Assembly (NCBI GenBank): GCA_964030785.1 | Contig: OZ034971.1 | Coordinates: 47,282,078-47,346,077, forward strand | Length of the DNA: 64,000 bases | Reading direction: 5' to 3' | DNA from: Siderastrea siderea | Taxonomy: Eukaryota > Cnidaria > Anthozoa > Scleractinia > Rhizangiidae | Part shown: piece after piece, positions 50,701-52,397 of the stretch | Layout of the letters: each line of letters starts with the position of its first letter | How positions within the stretch are numbered: position 1 is the first letter of the stretch | Made by a program: the position numbers and the translations under genes | The notes under the pieces: generated by a model | Seen by the model: the letters and a program-made list of their open reading frames with translations, nothing else | Database searches by the model: none | Told to the model about the DNA's origin: nothing

Positions 50701-52018
50701 GGATGATCTTTTCCTTGTTCCAACGTTTGACGATTTGAAACCGTTACTGGAAGACAAAAGGCTTCGAGATGCACTTTGTATACCGAAACGTACGTAATCT
50801 TAAAGCCATAACAGACAGTAAAAACTCGCGAGACATCTTTCTTTTGTTTGGTCACATTTTAAAATTTTATCAACGAACTCGAAAGATAGAGGTACCTTGT
50901 AAAGCATGATATACAGCACCACACCTAGAAAAGTGGTAAAAATATTGAAGGGCTGCAACATAAACGTTCTCTGGTTAAGATACTTAGTACCCTGGACAAA
51001 GTGTCACTTTTAAATGGTTCAACTAAATTCCATAGAAAACAACAGCAAAATTGAAAAGGACATTTCACACATGGAAAATTTTTAAAATGCTTCAGTGTTC
51101 CATTAAGGCAGTGAAAAAGGCGAGAAAGTACGCTCGGCGAATACGTTTTCGCGCCAAAAATTTGTCCTGCTTGTGCAATGTTTATATTTTTATAGACAGA
51201 GTCATTTTGCTTCGAACACAACACTGAAACGACATAGATACAATGTTTGCCACCTTCTTGCTTTTATAAGGAAAAATTGAAACTCTTTTCTACAGAAACA
51301 AACAATTACAAAAGACGTGATCCATAAACAGAGGAGAAAGCACGGAAAAATATTCTCCTCAACTCAGCAGCATAGAGTTCTTGAACGCATCAAAGCAGGT
51401 GATAGCAGTAAGCGGTGTACTTGCAGATGTTAGTAATAGGTTAAAAATACTGCAAAAAATTGGAAAATACATTTTAATAACAGGTAATGCCTGAGGTAAT
51501 GCGTGAGCTCCTTGAGAAACCTGTTATGGGGAGCAAAAATGAGCCACAGGAAAGCTCATCTCAGGAGCGAAATTACTAGAGGGACTCTAAGCCTCGTGCC
51601 AAAGCCATATTGTTTGCCCACCAAACAGAGGTACGTGTACAAATTAGTCCAGGGACTTTCCTAATAGTGCAGTGAAGCAAACTGAAAGACTTTGCACACA
51701 TTCACTAGAATATGGCAAATTTTTGGCGCGAGAAGCGAAGTGGCCGCGTGTGTTTTCCCGCCCTTTTTCTGGTCTTGATTAATACTCGTGTATTTCAAAA
51801 CATTTCCATGTGTGTAATGTTGTTTTCTTGTCCAGGGTTCTTAAGAAAGATCAGCTTTCGGTGAACAGCAGCATTAAACGGGTTAAATGATGCAGTTCAG
51901 ACAGCCGACAGCTCGTCATTCGTTATAGTATTTTAACTAGAGAACATTCAATTATTGATTCAATTTTTTTTTGTGCTTTCTTCTTCTAGGAAGACGCCTC
52001 CGAAGAAATTCGCATTGA
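1220..52018 (+). CDS. Gene 1: giant secreted vWA/FS/WAP multi-domain protein (5' incomplete, 55 exons)
   Basis: Seen: 55 exons with consensus acceptors and donors can be joined from 1220 to the TGA at 52016-52018 without a frame break, about 14.2 kb of coding sequence. Module boundaries are phase 1 almost everywhere, the symmetric phase typical of shuffled extracellular modules. Domains in order are eight FS plus split-vWA modules (two of them carrying two extra single-exon vWA domains each), two further vWA, three WAP, two vWA, one linker-vWA, two WAP, one vWA and a basic tail. No transmembrane segment was seen. The signal peptide must lie upstream of the window. Family knowledge: vWA domains bind matrix ligands through a MIDAS metal; FS and WAP modules are disulfide-rich and often inhibit proteases. 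Inference: a large extracellular matrix or adhesion protein, related in style to matrilins and collagen VI but without visible collagen repeats. The exons could instead belong to two or more adjacent genes; only transcripts can settle this. Confidence 0.62.
2196..2373. mobile_element. Small inverted-repeat element with tRNA-like core
   Basis: CTCAAGTCGAATAC at 2216-2229 is repeated inverted at 2339-2352, and weaker complementarity extends outward on both sides. The core has an imperfect tRNA B-box-like stretch near 2297-2311. It reads as a short non-autonomous repeat in the intron of gene 1, not a functional tRNA. Confidence 0.5.
2581..2790 (+). CDS. Gene 1 exon 2: FS (follistatin/Kazal-like) module 1
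   Basis: 210 bases between TTTCTCGCAG and GTAGGT, phase 1-1. It encodes 70 residues with ten cysteines in the follistatin-module spacing: four in an N-terminal hairpin, then a Kazal-like part with VCASDG and a C-terminal GTCG. FS modules occur in follistatin, SPARC and agrin; some inhibit serine proteases but many do not. Whether this one inhibits is unknown. Confidence 0.9.
3118..3676. mobile_element. Foldback inverted-repeat element
   Basis: Begins GTTACAGTCGAAATACTCAG and ends with the near-exact reverse complement CTGAGTATTTTGACTGTAAC. Complementarity continues inward for over 100 bases on each side. No coding capacity was recognised. Confidence 0.7.
4049..4383 (+). CDS. Gene 1 exon 3: vWA domain, first half (module 1)
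   Basis: 335 bases from ACAAACAG to GTAAGT, phase 1 in and phase 0 out. The first beta strand reads VDIAFIIDSSGSIG, the MIDAS DxSxS motif. FTYTDKAL supplies the MIDAS Thr. The exon ends at NVPK, just before the strand that carries the last MIDAS Asp, which lies in the next exon. Confidence 0.9.
4560..5275. mobile_element. Terminal-inverted-repeat element, 716 bp
   Basis: ATGCACTTGTCATCGG at 4560-4575 is exactly inverted as CCGATGACAAGTGCAT at 5260-5275. Both ends have adjoining runs of CCCC/GGGG. No transposase is visible, so it is probably a non-autonomous DNA transposon within the gene 1 intron. The family is not recognised. Confidence 0.6.
5781..6018 (+). CDS. Gene 1 exon 4: vWA domain, second half (module 1)
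   Basis: 238 bases from GCTTTTGCAG to GTAAAT, phase 0 in and phase 1 out. LAVVITDGKQTTTGQYTRL gives the last MIDAS residue (TDG); KGVTVYAVGVG follows; the exon ends RRLCEG. Together with the exon at 4049 it makes one complete vWA domain of about 190 residues. Confidence 0.9.
6297..6374 (+). CDS. Gene 1 exon 5: Thr/Pro linker, copy a
   Basis: 78 bases, TTGTTACAG to GTAGTT, phase 1-1. It encodes a run of Thr with Pro and Ala ending TPTTPG. It is nearly identical to the exon at 6490, so this linker exon was duplicated with its flanking intron. Confidence 0.8.
6490..6567 (+). CDS. Gene 1 exon 6: Thr/Pro linker, copy b
   Basis: 78 bases, TTGTTGCAG to GTATTT, phase 1-1. It differs from the exon at 6297 by only a few bases (for example a Lys codon in place of Thr near the start). 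Either copy, both or neither could be included without changing the frame. Confidence 0.8.
6674..6883 (+). CDS. Gene 1 exon 7: FS module 2
   Basis: 210 bases, CATTTTGCAG to GTAAGT, phase 1-1. All ten cysteines are kept. Relative to module 1 it starts DPCERVGC and has CPMKRRPVC in the Kazal part. Confidence 0.9.
6884..7307 (+). other. Intron of gene 1
   Basis: No element or exon was recognised. A short hydrophobic frame begins with ATG at 7026, but it has no homologue in the equivalent introns of the other modules. Confidence 0.5.
7308..7642 (+). CDS. Gene 1 exon 8: vWA first half (module 2)
   Basis: 335 bases, TTTTTAG to GTAAGG, phase 1-0. DSSGS is intact and FTYTDKAL is present. The protein is nearly the same as module 1, with only scattered substitutions. 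Confidence 0.9.
7643..8071 (+). other. Intron of gene 1
   Basis: This phase-0 intron splits the module 2 vWA domain. No transposon or extra exon was recognised. Confidence 0.5.
8072..8309 (+). CDS. Gene 1 exon 9: vWA second half (module 2)
   Basis: 238 bases, TATTTTGCAG to GTAAGG, phase 0-1. It carries VVITDGKQTTTGQYT, so the MIDAS is complete with the exon at 7308. Confidence 0.9.
8456..8527 (+). CDS. Gene 1 exon 10: Thr/Pro linker
   Basis: 72 bases, TTCCAACAG to GTATCT, phase 1-1, encoding a Thr/Pro/Val run ending TPTTPG. Confidence 0.8.
8627..8836 (+). CDS. Gene 1 exon 11: FS module 3
   Basis: 210 bases, ATTTTGCAG to GTAATT, phase 1-1, ten cysteines. It shares CPMKRRPVC with module 2 and the VVDNKAQC segment with module 1. 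Confidence 0.9.
8837..9276 (+). other. Intron of gene 1, shared by modules 3-6
   Basis: This intron is recognisably homologous to 11210-11641, 13418-13838 and part of 15618-16190 (shared GTAAGTGGATATCTGTGT and GATAGCGTCCAGGTAAAT). So the modules were duplicated together with their introns. No exon was seen. Confidence 0.6.
9277..9611 (+). CDS. Gene 1 exon 12: vWA first half (module 3)
   Basis: 335 bases, TTCATCAG to GTAAGC, phase 1-0. DSSGS is intact. It is the most divergent of the module first halves at its 3' end (GMRASVTK). The last exon base is A rather than the usual G, giving AAA|GTAAGC, still a plausible donor. Confidence 0.88.
9869..9905 (+). pseudogene. Decayed copy of a vWA second-half exon
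   Basis: TTTATTTGGCGGTTTTGATA then ACACACGGTAAAGAG matches the start of the module vWA second-half exons (TTGCAGTTGGCGGTTGTGAT, then CACAGACGGAAAGC) with few mismatches. Here the AG acceptor has become AT, and similarity fades after about 30 bases. It lies between the module 3 first half and its working second half at 10444. Confidence 0.6.
10444..10681 (+). CDS. Gene 1 exon 13: vWA second half (module 3)
   Basis: 238 bases, GTATGCAG to GTAAGG, phase 0-1. Its first residue is Met instead of Leu (MAVVITDGKQ); the TDG is intact. It ends RLCQG, as modules 4 and 5 do. Confidence 0.9.
10829..10900 (+). CDS. Gene 1 exon 14: Thr/Pro linker
   Basis: 72 bases, TTCAACAG to GTATCT, phase 1-1. It starts with Glu (EATPTT) and ends TPTTSG. 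Confidence 0.8.
11000..11209 (+). CDS. Gene 1 exon 15: FS module 4
   Basis: 210 bases, CTTTGCAG to GTAATT, phase 1-1, ten cysteines, starting DPCMTEGCSAPYNVGC. Confidence 0.9.
11642..11976 (+). CDS. Gene 1 exon 16: vWA first half (module 4)
   Basis: 335 bases, GTTCATCAG to GTAAAC, phase 1-0, with DSSGS and YTYTDKAL. It begins the ~2.2-kb stretch that is repeated almost unchanged from 13839. Confidence 0.9.
12395..12610. mobile_element. Short inverted-repeat element (MITE-like), module 4 intron
   Basis: Begins TTTACCCCTTAAGCCCCAAT and ends with the near-complement ATTGGGACTCAAGGGGTTAA. It is about 216 bp, AT-rich and without a gene. It sits just upstream of the 12645 acceptor. Confidence 0.65.
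12645..12882 (+). CDS. Gene 1 exon 17: vWA second half (module 4)
   Basis: 238 bases, ATGGCAG to GTAAGG, phase 0-1, LAVVITDGKQ intact, ending RLCQG. Confidence 0.9.
13031..13108 (+). CDS. Gene 1 exon 18: Thr/Pro linker
   Basis: 78 bases, TTTCCAACAG to GTATCC, phase 1-1, ending PAPTTPG. It is two codons longer than the module 3 linker. Confidence 0.8.
13208..13417 (+). CDS. Gene 1 exon 19: FS module 5
   Basis: 210 bases, ATTTTGCAG to GTAAGT, phase 1-1, ten cysteines. It has CLNIRRPVC where other modules have CPNIRRPVC. Confidence 0.9.
13839..14173 (+). CDS. Gene 1 exon 20: vWA first half (module 5)
   Basis: 335 bases, GTTCATCAG to GTAAAC, phase 1-0. It is almost the same as exon 16 at both DNA and protein level, with DSSGS intact. 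It belongs to the second copy of a ~2.2-kb tandem duplication. Confidence 0.9.
14592..14806. mobile_element. Short inverted-repeat element (MITE-like), module 5 intron
   Basis: This is the counterpart of 12395-12610, carried along by the 2.2-kb duplication, with the same ends and a few substitutions. It is not an independent insertion. Confidence 0.65.
14841..15078 (+). CDS. Gene 1 exon 21: vWA second half (module 5)
   Basis: 238 bases, ATGGCAG to GTAAGG, phase 0-1, TDG intact. It is nearly identical to exon 17. Confidence 0.9.
15231..15308 (+). CDS. Gene 1 exon 22: Thr/Pro linker
   Basis: 78 bases, TTTCCAGCAG to GTATCT, phase 1-1, the same peptide as exon 18. Confidence 0.8.
15408..15617 (+). 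CDS. Gene 1 exon 23: FS module 6
   Basis: 210 bases, ATTTTGCAG to GTAAGT, phase 1-1, ten cysteines. It matches exon 19 closely. Confidence 0.9.
15618..16190 (+). other. Intron of gene 1
   Basis: The first ~300 bases resemble the introns of modules 3-5. After about 15940 the sequence is unique, marking the 3' edge of that tandem block. No exon was seen. Confidence 0.55.
16191..16525 (+). CDS. Gene 1 exon 24: vWA first half (module 6)
   Basis: 335 bases, TCAAAACAG to GTAAGC, phase 1-0, DSSGS intact, starting DRECRSVVDIAF. Confidence 0.9.
16836..17073 (+). CDS. Gene 1 exon 25: vWA second half (module 6)
   Basis: 238 bases, TTTTGTAG to GTGAGG, phase 0-1. LAIVITDGKQTTTEQYT is intact. The rest differs noticeably from modules 1-5 (VFAVGVGSEVDQREL). 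Confidence 0.9.
17185..17268 (+). CDS. Gene 1 exon 26: Thr/Pro linker
   Basis: 84 bases, GTTTGCAG to GTAATT, phase 1-1, with runs of four and three Thr, ending APTTPG. It is the longest linker of the first block. Confidence 0.8.
17383..17405. repeat. TCTG microsatellite
   Basis: About six copies of TCTG within a pyrimidine-rich intron stretch. Confidence 0.85.
17992..18201 (+). CDS. Gene 1 exon 27: FS module 7
   Basis: 210 bases, TATTTTACAG to GTATGT, phase 1-1, ten cysteines. It is more diverged than modules 1-6 (DPCQTVGCTALYNIGC). Confidence 0.9.
18435..18467. repeat. Perfect 16-bp palindrome with 1-nt spacer
   Basis: AACTTGAAAACATCAG, one A, then the exact reverse complement CTGATGTTTTCAAGTT. 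It lies in the intron between FS 7 and its vWA and is copied at 24768-24800. Confidence 0.85.
19010..19344 (+). CDS. Gene 1 exon 28: vWA first half (module 7)
   Basis: 335 bases, TCCAAACAG to GTACGA, phase 1-0, DSSGS intact, YTYTDKAL present. Frame and length match the earlier modules. Confidence 0.9.
19971..20044 (-). repeat. Degenerate tRNA-like (SINE head) sequence
   Basis: On the minus strand it reads AGTAGCTCTAACTCAGTAGC, CGGAGCATCTCACCGGT and GTGTTTGATTTCTGAC, which resemble the tRNA A box, anticodon arm and B box. Mismatches make it a relic. A second copy lies at 26321-26394. Confidence 0.45.
20053..20455. mobile_element. TTAA-flanked foldback element
   Basis: It is flanked by TTAA on both sides (20053-20056 and 20452-20455), with terminal repeats GGACGGTGCCTCCT and AGGAGGCACCGTCC. 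The inner halves are also complementary (GATCTTAGCAAGGG against CCCTTGCTAAGATC). A TTAA target with short terminal repeats is the habit of piggyBac-type non-autonomous elements (inference). Confidence 0.75.
20609..20846 (+). CDS. Gene 1 exon 29: vWA second half (module 7)
   Basis: 238 bases, ACTTGCAG to GTGAGT, phase 0-1. IAIVVTDGKQTTTGGYT keeps the MIDAS Asp; it ends KAVCEG. Confidence 0.9.
21136..21699 (+). CDS. Gene 1 exon 30: single-exon vWA, MIDAS degenerate
   Basis: 564 bases, CTTTGAAG to GTAAGC, phase 1-1, 188 codons. VLFIVDSSSDTTATYN lies where DxSxS is expected and TSGKPL replaces TDGxQT, so two metal ligands are missing. The strand order and the VRTYVVLVG strand are kept, so the fold is probably intact. 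Confidence 0.88.
21700..22581 (+). other. Intron of gene 1
   Basis: An AT-rich intron with a short ATT repeat near 22485-22505. Short frames inside have no recognisable domain. The same intron recurs at 28037-28918. Confidence 0.5.
22582..23160 (+). CDS. Gene 1 exon 31: single-exon vWA, MIDAS degenerate
   Basis: 579 bases, TTCCTTCAG to GTAGGA, phase 1-1, 193 codons. YVLFVVDSSAEVS has lost the second MIDAS Ser, and LIAGRQT replaces TDGxQT. The acceptor is preceded by a strong pyrimidine tract. Confidence 0.88.
23486..23632 (+). CDS. Gene 1 exon 32: Thr/Pro linker
   Basis: 147 bases, ACGAACAG to GTAACA, phase 1-1, 49 codons, more than a third Thr. It is about twice as long as the linkers of modules 1-6. 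Confidence 0.8.
24327..24536 (+). CDS. Gene 1 exon 33: FS module 8
   Basis: 210 bases, ATTTTACAG to GTATGT, phase 1-1. It is a copy of exon 27 with changes TVGC to TEGC and PNIRKSVC to PSIHKPVC. The ten cysteines are unchanged. Confidence 0.9.
24768..24800. repeat. Perfect 16-bp palindrome, copy B
   Basis: Same palindrome as 18435-18467, unchanged in the second copy of the duplication. Confidence 0.85.
25359..25693 (+). CDS. Gene 1 exon 34: vWA first half (module 8)
   Basis: 335 bases, CCAAAACAG to GTACGA, phase 1-0. Copy of exon 28; DSSGS and YTYTDKAL are present. Confidence 0.9.
26321..26394 (-). repeat. Degenerate tRNA-like sequence, copy B
   Basis: Counterpart of 19971-20044, carried by the duplication. 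Confidence 0.45.
26403..26775. mobile_element. TTAA-flanked foldback element, copy B
   Basis: Counterpart of 20053-20455 with the same ends. It is about 30 bases shorter because of a deletion after GCATGCGTTCTGAGCAT in the left arm. Confidence 0.75.
26929..27166 (+). CDS. Gene 1 exon 35: vWA second half (module 8)
   Basis: 238 bases, ACTTGCAG to GTGAGA, phase 0-1. Copy of exon 29; VVTDGKQTTT is intact. Confidence 0.9.
27473..28036 (+). CDS. Gene 1 exon 36: single-exon vWA, MIDAS degenerate (copy)
   Basis: 564 bases, CTTTGAAG to GTAAGC, phase 1-1. It encodes the same protein as exon 30, with DSSSD and TSGKP. Confidence 0.88.
28919..29497 (+). CDS. Gene 1 exon 37: single-exon vWA, MIDAS degenerate (copy)
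   Basis: 579 bases, TTCCTTCAG to GTAGGA, phase 1-1. It differs from exon 31 at four residues, two of them Ser to Phe near the N-terminus. DSSAE and LIAGRQT are kept. Confidence 0.88.
29823..29969 (+). CDS. Gene 1 exon 38: Thr/Pro linker (copy)
   Basis: 147 bases, ACGAACAG to GTATAA, phase 1-1. Copy of exon 32. It leads directly into the vWA at 30816 rather than another FS module. Confidence 0.8.
30270..30620. mobile_element. Foldback-related repeat at the duplication edge
   Basis: Its right part, ending AAAAGGATGCACCGTCCTTA, is an inverted diverged version of the left arm of the element at 20053. Its left part (GATCTTAGCAAGGGTTATCG) matches the inner arm. The right border of the 6.3-kb duplication falls inside it. 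Confidence 0.55.
30816..31379 (+). CDS. Gene 1 exon 39: single-exon vWA, MIDAS lost
   Basis: 564 bases, TTATTCGCAG to GTAAGA, phase 1-1, 188 codons. IVFLLDTSNGVTQSDL replaces DxSxS and ITYGQQT replaces TDGxQT. The later GANLYVIGIG strand is typical of vWA. Confidence 0.88.
31380..32234 (+). other. Intron of gene 1
   Basis: No exon, transposon end or clear repeat was recognised in this 855-base stretch. The flanking exons join in phase 1. Confidence 0.45.
32235..32647 (+). CDS. Gene 1 exon 40: vWA first part, MIDAS degenerate
   Basis: 413 bases, CTTTGTAG to GTAGTG, phase 1-0. IIYVLDSSSFVGKENY lacks the second MIDAS Ser and LTNKDPS replaces TDG. It ends RQEGK, before the strand encoded by the next exon. 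Reading through the donor gives a stop after about 50 codons, so the splice is needed. Confidence 0.85.
32971..33042 (+). tRNA. tRNA-like sequence 1 (Thr GGT-like), probably repeat-borne
   Basis: It folds as a cloverleaf: acceptor GGCTTGT against GCAAGCC, D arm TAGCTCAATTGGTTAGAGC, T loop TTCGAAT. The anticodon would be GGT (Thr), but position 33 is C instead of the near-universal T and the T stem has a mismatch. Its place inside a duplicated repeat points to a tRNA-derived element rather than a working tRNA gene. Confidence 0.4.
33218..33289 (+). tRNA. tRNA-like sequence 2 (Thr GGT-like), probably repeat-borne
   Basis: Duplicate of the sequence at 32971. It has the normal T33 before GGT, but the T-loop TTCGAAT is changed to ATCGAAT and the acceptor stem has an extra mismatch (GGAAAGCC). 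Both copies are thus imperfect in different places. Confidence 0.4.
33484..33557 (+). repeat. tRNA-like SINE head (degenerate)
   Basis: TGGCATGGTAGTGTAGTGAT resembles an A-box arm and GGTTCGATTCTGGG is a good B box 40 bases later. No convincing cloverleaf was found. Confidence 0.45.
34001..34145 (+). CDS. Gene 1 exon 41: vWA last part
   Basis: 145 bases, TTCAATATAG to GTAAGT, phase 0-1. IVNVVGIGNDTDFPNL then DMFTPKSFDDLMSY is the final strand and helix of a vWA domain. It completes the exon at 32235 across a 1.35-kb intron. Confidence 0.87.
34281..34309. repeat. GTTT microsatellite
   Basis: Seven tandem copies of GTTT in an intron. Confidence 0.85.
34556..34614 (+). CDS. Gene 1 exon 42: short Thr/Ala linker
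   Basis: 59 bases, GTTCGCAG to GTTGGT, phase 1 in and phase 0 out. It encodes TIPPNATLLPTAVATTTLK. The phase matches the next exon, which starts in phase 0. The donor is weak. Confidence 0.65.
34618..34908. repeat. TCTG-rich low-complexity tract
   Basis: Runs of (TCTG)n at about 34618-34634, 34732-34750 and 34873-34903 lie in a pyrimidine-rich intron. A 164-codon frame across it is only a by-product of the repeat. Confidence 0.8.
35085..35247 (+). CDS. Gene 1 exon 43: Thr-rich linker
   Basis: 163 bases, AACTTTTAG to GTAAGT, phase 0 in and phase 1 out, 54 codons dominated by Thr and Ser, ending STSKPTPT. It forms the spacer between the vWA block and the WAP cluster. Confidence 0.75.
35923..36075 (+). 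CDS. Gene 1 exon 44: WAP module 1
   Basis: 153 bases, ATTTTACAG to GTAAGA, phase 1-1. Eight cysteines in the WAP four-disulfide spacing, including CPGKQRCCKHSCG and a final FC. WAP modules are often serine-protease inhibitors (for example elafin, SLPI); activity here is unproven. Confidence 0.85.
36192..36545. repeat. Three diverged copies of an intronic repeat
   Basis: CACCATTTAGGATTTCATCC, CACACTTCAGGATTTATTCA and CACAATTCAGGATTTCATCC occur about 110-190 bases apart, each preceded by a CATTTG- or TATTTG-like stretch. They are remnants of a tandemly repeated element. Confidence 0.6.
36918..37088 (+). CDS. Gene 1 exon 45: WAP module 2
   Basis: 171 bases, TTACGCAG to GTGAGT, phase 1-1, eight cysteines with LKCCDDGCGKIC, the closest of the five to the WAP consensus. 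It ends in a short Thr/Pro tail. Confidence 0.87.
37245..37397 (+). CDS. Gene 1 exon 46: WAP module 3
   Basis: 153 bases, GAATTAAAG to GTATGT, phase 1-1. It contains CTCDSDC and KCCFDGCRRLC, nine cysteines, one more than the standard WAP. Gene 2 has the same extra cysteine in its WAP exon. The acceptor pyrimidine tract is poor. Confidence 0.82.
37619..38191 (+). CDS. Gene 1 exon 47: single-exon vWA, MIDAS intact
   Basis: 573 bases, TCCTACAG to GTAAGT, phase 1-1, 191 codons. VDIIYLMDSSGSIG and ALTDGAQTPDPGS keep the metal site. An uninterrupted vWA exon of this kind contrasts with the two-exon vWAs of the FS modules. Confidence 0.92.
38843..44487. mobile_element. 5.6-kb TTAA-flanked palindromic element
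   Basis: The ends are GAGCCAGTGTCTGTAAATAT and its reverse complement, with TTAA at 38839-38842 and 44488-44491. Arms of about 2.25 kb (38843-41341 and 42228-44487) are inverted copies with scattered substitutions; a spacer of about 0.9 kb (41342-42227) is unique. The inner arms carry a decayed outward-reading frame: minus strand 41512-41062, plus strand about 42200-42530, with shared words such as FFSRL and QDVLAVEE. I do not recognise that protein, and stops or frameshifts break both copies. The target site suggests a piggyBac-like or other TTAA-inserting element. Confidence 0.8.
40799..41052. mobile_element. 254-bp MITE nested in the left palindrome arm
   Basis: Ends TCAAGAGAAAATA and TATTTTCTCTTGA are perfect inverted repeats. 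TTTCC is duplicated on each side (40794-40798 and 41053-41057). The right arm of the palindrome shows the empty site with one TTTCC, so this is a clear insertion. Confidence 0.85.
44560..44573. repeat. Alternating GC tract
   Basis: Seven GC dinucleotides in a row, a sequence type prone to Z-DNA. Confidence 0.8.
44681..44818. repeat. CTA/CTC trinucleotide tract
   Basis: Long runs of CTA, then CTC and CTT triplets, end 34 bases before the acceptor of the vWA exon at 44853. Apparent long frames through it are artefacts of the repeat. Confidence 0.85.
44853..45416 (+). CDS. Gene 1 exon 48: single-exon vWA, MIDAS intact
   Basis: 564 bases, TTTCGTTAG to GTAAGT, phase 1-1, 188 codons. VDIAFLMDSSESIS keeps DxSxS and VVMTDGVQTPGPD keeps TDG. 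It joins the exon at 38191 across the intron that houses the palindrome. Confidence 0.9.
45579..45812 (+). mobile_element. tRNA-derived SINE
   Basis: The 5' part has tRNA promoter boxes: A box TGGTGTAGTGGTTAGCG, B box GGTTCGAGGCCC. The tail has the word CCCTGCGATGGACTAGCATC. It is not a complete cloverleaf gene and lies in the gene 1 intron. Confidence 0.65.
45979..46408 (+). CDS. Gene 1 exon 49: Thr/Pro/Lys linker plus vWA first part
   Basis: 430 bases, TTTTAAAAG to GTAAAA, phase 1 in and phase 2 out. About 45 linker residues precede LLDIIFVMDSSRSINAPQY, so linker and domain are fused in one exon. The exon ends LKQAR. Confidence 0.87.
46409..47326 (+). other. Intron of gene 1
   Basis: This 918-base phase-2 intron splits a vWA domain just before the TDG strand. 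No repeat or exon was recognised in it. Confidence 0.5.
47327..47586 (+). CDS. Gene 1 exon 50: vWA second part
   Basis: 260 bases, ATCTACAG to GTAAGA, phase 2-1. AVIVMTDGRQTRDPD completes the MIDAS; ARVFVVGIGPEIS follows. An alternative donor nine bases upstream (after 47577) keeps the same phase, so the exact 3' end is uncertain. Confidence 0.85.
47864..48037 (+). CDS. Gene 1 exon 51: WAP module 4
   Basis: 174 bases, TTCTTCTCAG to GTAAGA, phase 1-1. Eight cysteines with CVDDSDC and KCCFDNCRYIC. A short Ser/Thr/Lys lead-in precedes the domain. Confidence 0.86.
48307..48546 (+). CDS. Gene 1 exon 52: Thr-rich repeat plus WAP-like module 5
   Basis: 240 bases, TTTCACAG to GTGAGT, phase 1-1. It opens with repeats of TTEVT/TSTEAT (about 25 residues), then a cysteine-rich part with LCCYDGCRRTC. 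Ten cysteines make it a variant of the WAP pattern. Confidence 0.8.
48547..49018 (+). other. Intron of gene 1
   Basis: No element or exon was recognised; it ends with a good acceptor at 49017-49018. Confidence 0.5.
49019..49488 (+). CDS. Gene 1 exon 53: short linker plus vWA first part, MIDAS intact
   Basis: 470 bases, GTTTACAG to GTACAG, phase 1-0. About 20 Thr/Pro-rich residues precede FDLGIAMDSSGSIRDANY, and FLMTDGRHSKDPG keeps TDG. It ends at AKGIK, the same place where the vWA at 32235 is interrupted. Confidence 0.88.
49637..50004. mobile_element. Inverted-repeat element in intron
   Basis: ACAGTTGAAACTCT at the left and AGAGCGTCGACTGT at the right are imperfect inverted ends. Inside, CTCGTAAGCGACCAC is answered by GTGGTCGCTTACGGGAG. 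No coding frame. Confidence 0.6.
50633..50789 (+). CDS. Gene 1 exon 54: vWA last part
   Basis: 157 bases, ATCTTTCAG to GTACGT, phase 0-1. LIVVGIGDDVDEIELRSL then DDLFLVPTFDDLKPLL closes the domain started at 49019; it ends LCIPK plus one base. Confidence 0.87.
50790..51989 (+). other. Last intron of gene 1
   Basis: Unremarkable 1.2-kb intron with no recognised repeat. It ends in a strong pyrimidine tract and TTCTTCTAG. Confidence 0.55.
51990..52018 (+). CDS. Gene 1 exon 55: C-terminal basic tail and stop
   Basis: After the TTCTTCTAG acceptor, 29 coding bases complete an Arg codon and add RRLRRNSH then TGA, so the protein ends PKRRRLRRNSH. RLRR fits the R-x-R/K-R pattern cleaved by furin-like convertases, but whether it is used is unknown. 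The rest of the exon is 3' untranslated. Confidence 0.75.
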
Positions 52019-52391
52019 AAAAAGAAGGGTCAATCTTAATCATTCTTATCTGCAGTTATATAACATCGATATTCGAATGCAGCTAGGTGGCCATAATAAC
52101 AACTATTAAAGTAGCGTTGGTTTCTTTCATCAAATGAACAACCCTTTGAAAGGGAGTCTTACTCTACTTGCGTAGAGATTTAAAAAACCTATTAGCTTAT
52201 CTAGGTTATCCTGCATGAATATAAAGCATTCGTATGTGGCTTCGCTTAGACAAAACACGTTAAATTCTTTTGTAGTGGAATTCTCATGCGGATCCACTAA
52301 GCTTGTTGTTTTTATGCTAGGTGCAAAGCTTGGATGTTAAAGCTAACGTAGTAGCACTATAGTTGGCTGTGTCGTTTATGTAATATCTTAA

Positions 52392-52397
52392 AATAAA
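52392..52397 (+). terminator. Polyadenylation signal of gene 1
   Basis: Canonical AATAAA 374 bases after the stop codon, followed by a T/G-rich stretch (GTTTTCTGTC, TGTGTCAGTCGTGTTG). This is the expected end of the transcript. Confidence 0.75.
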
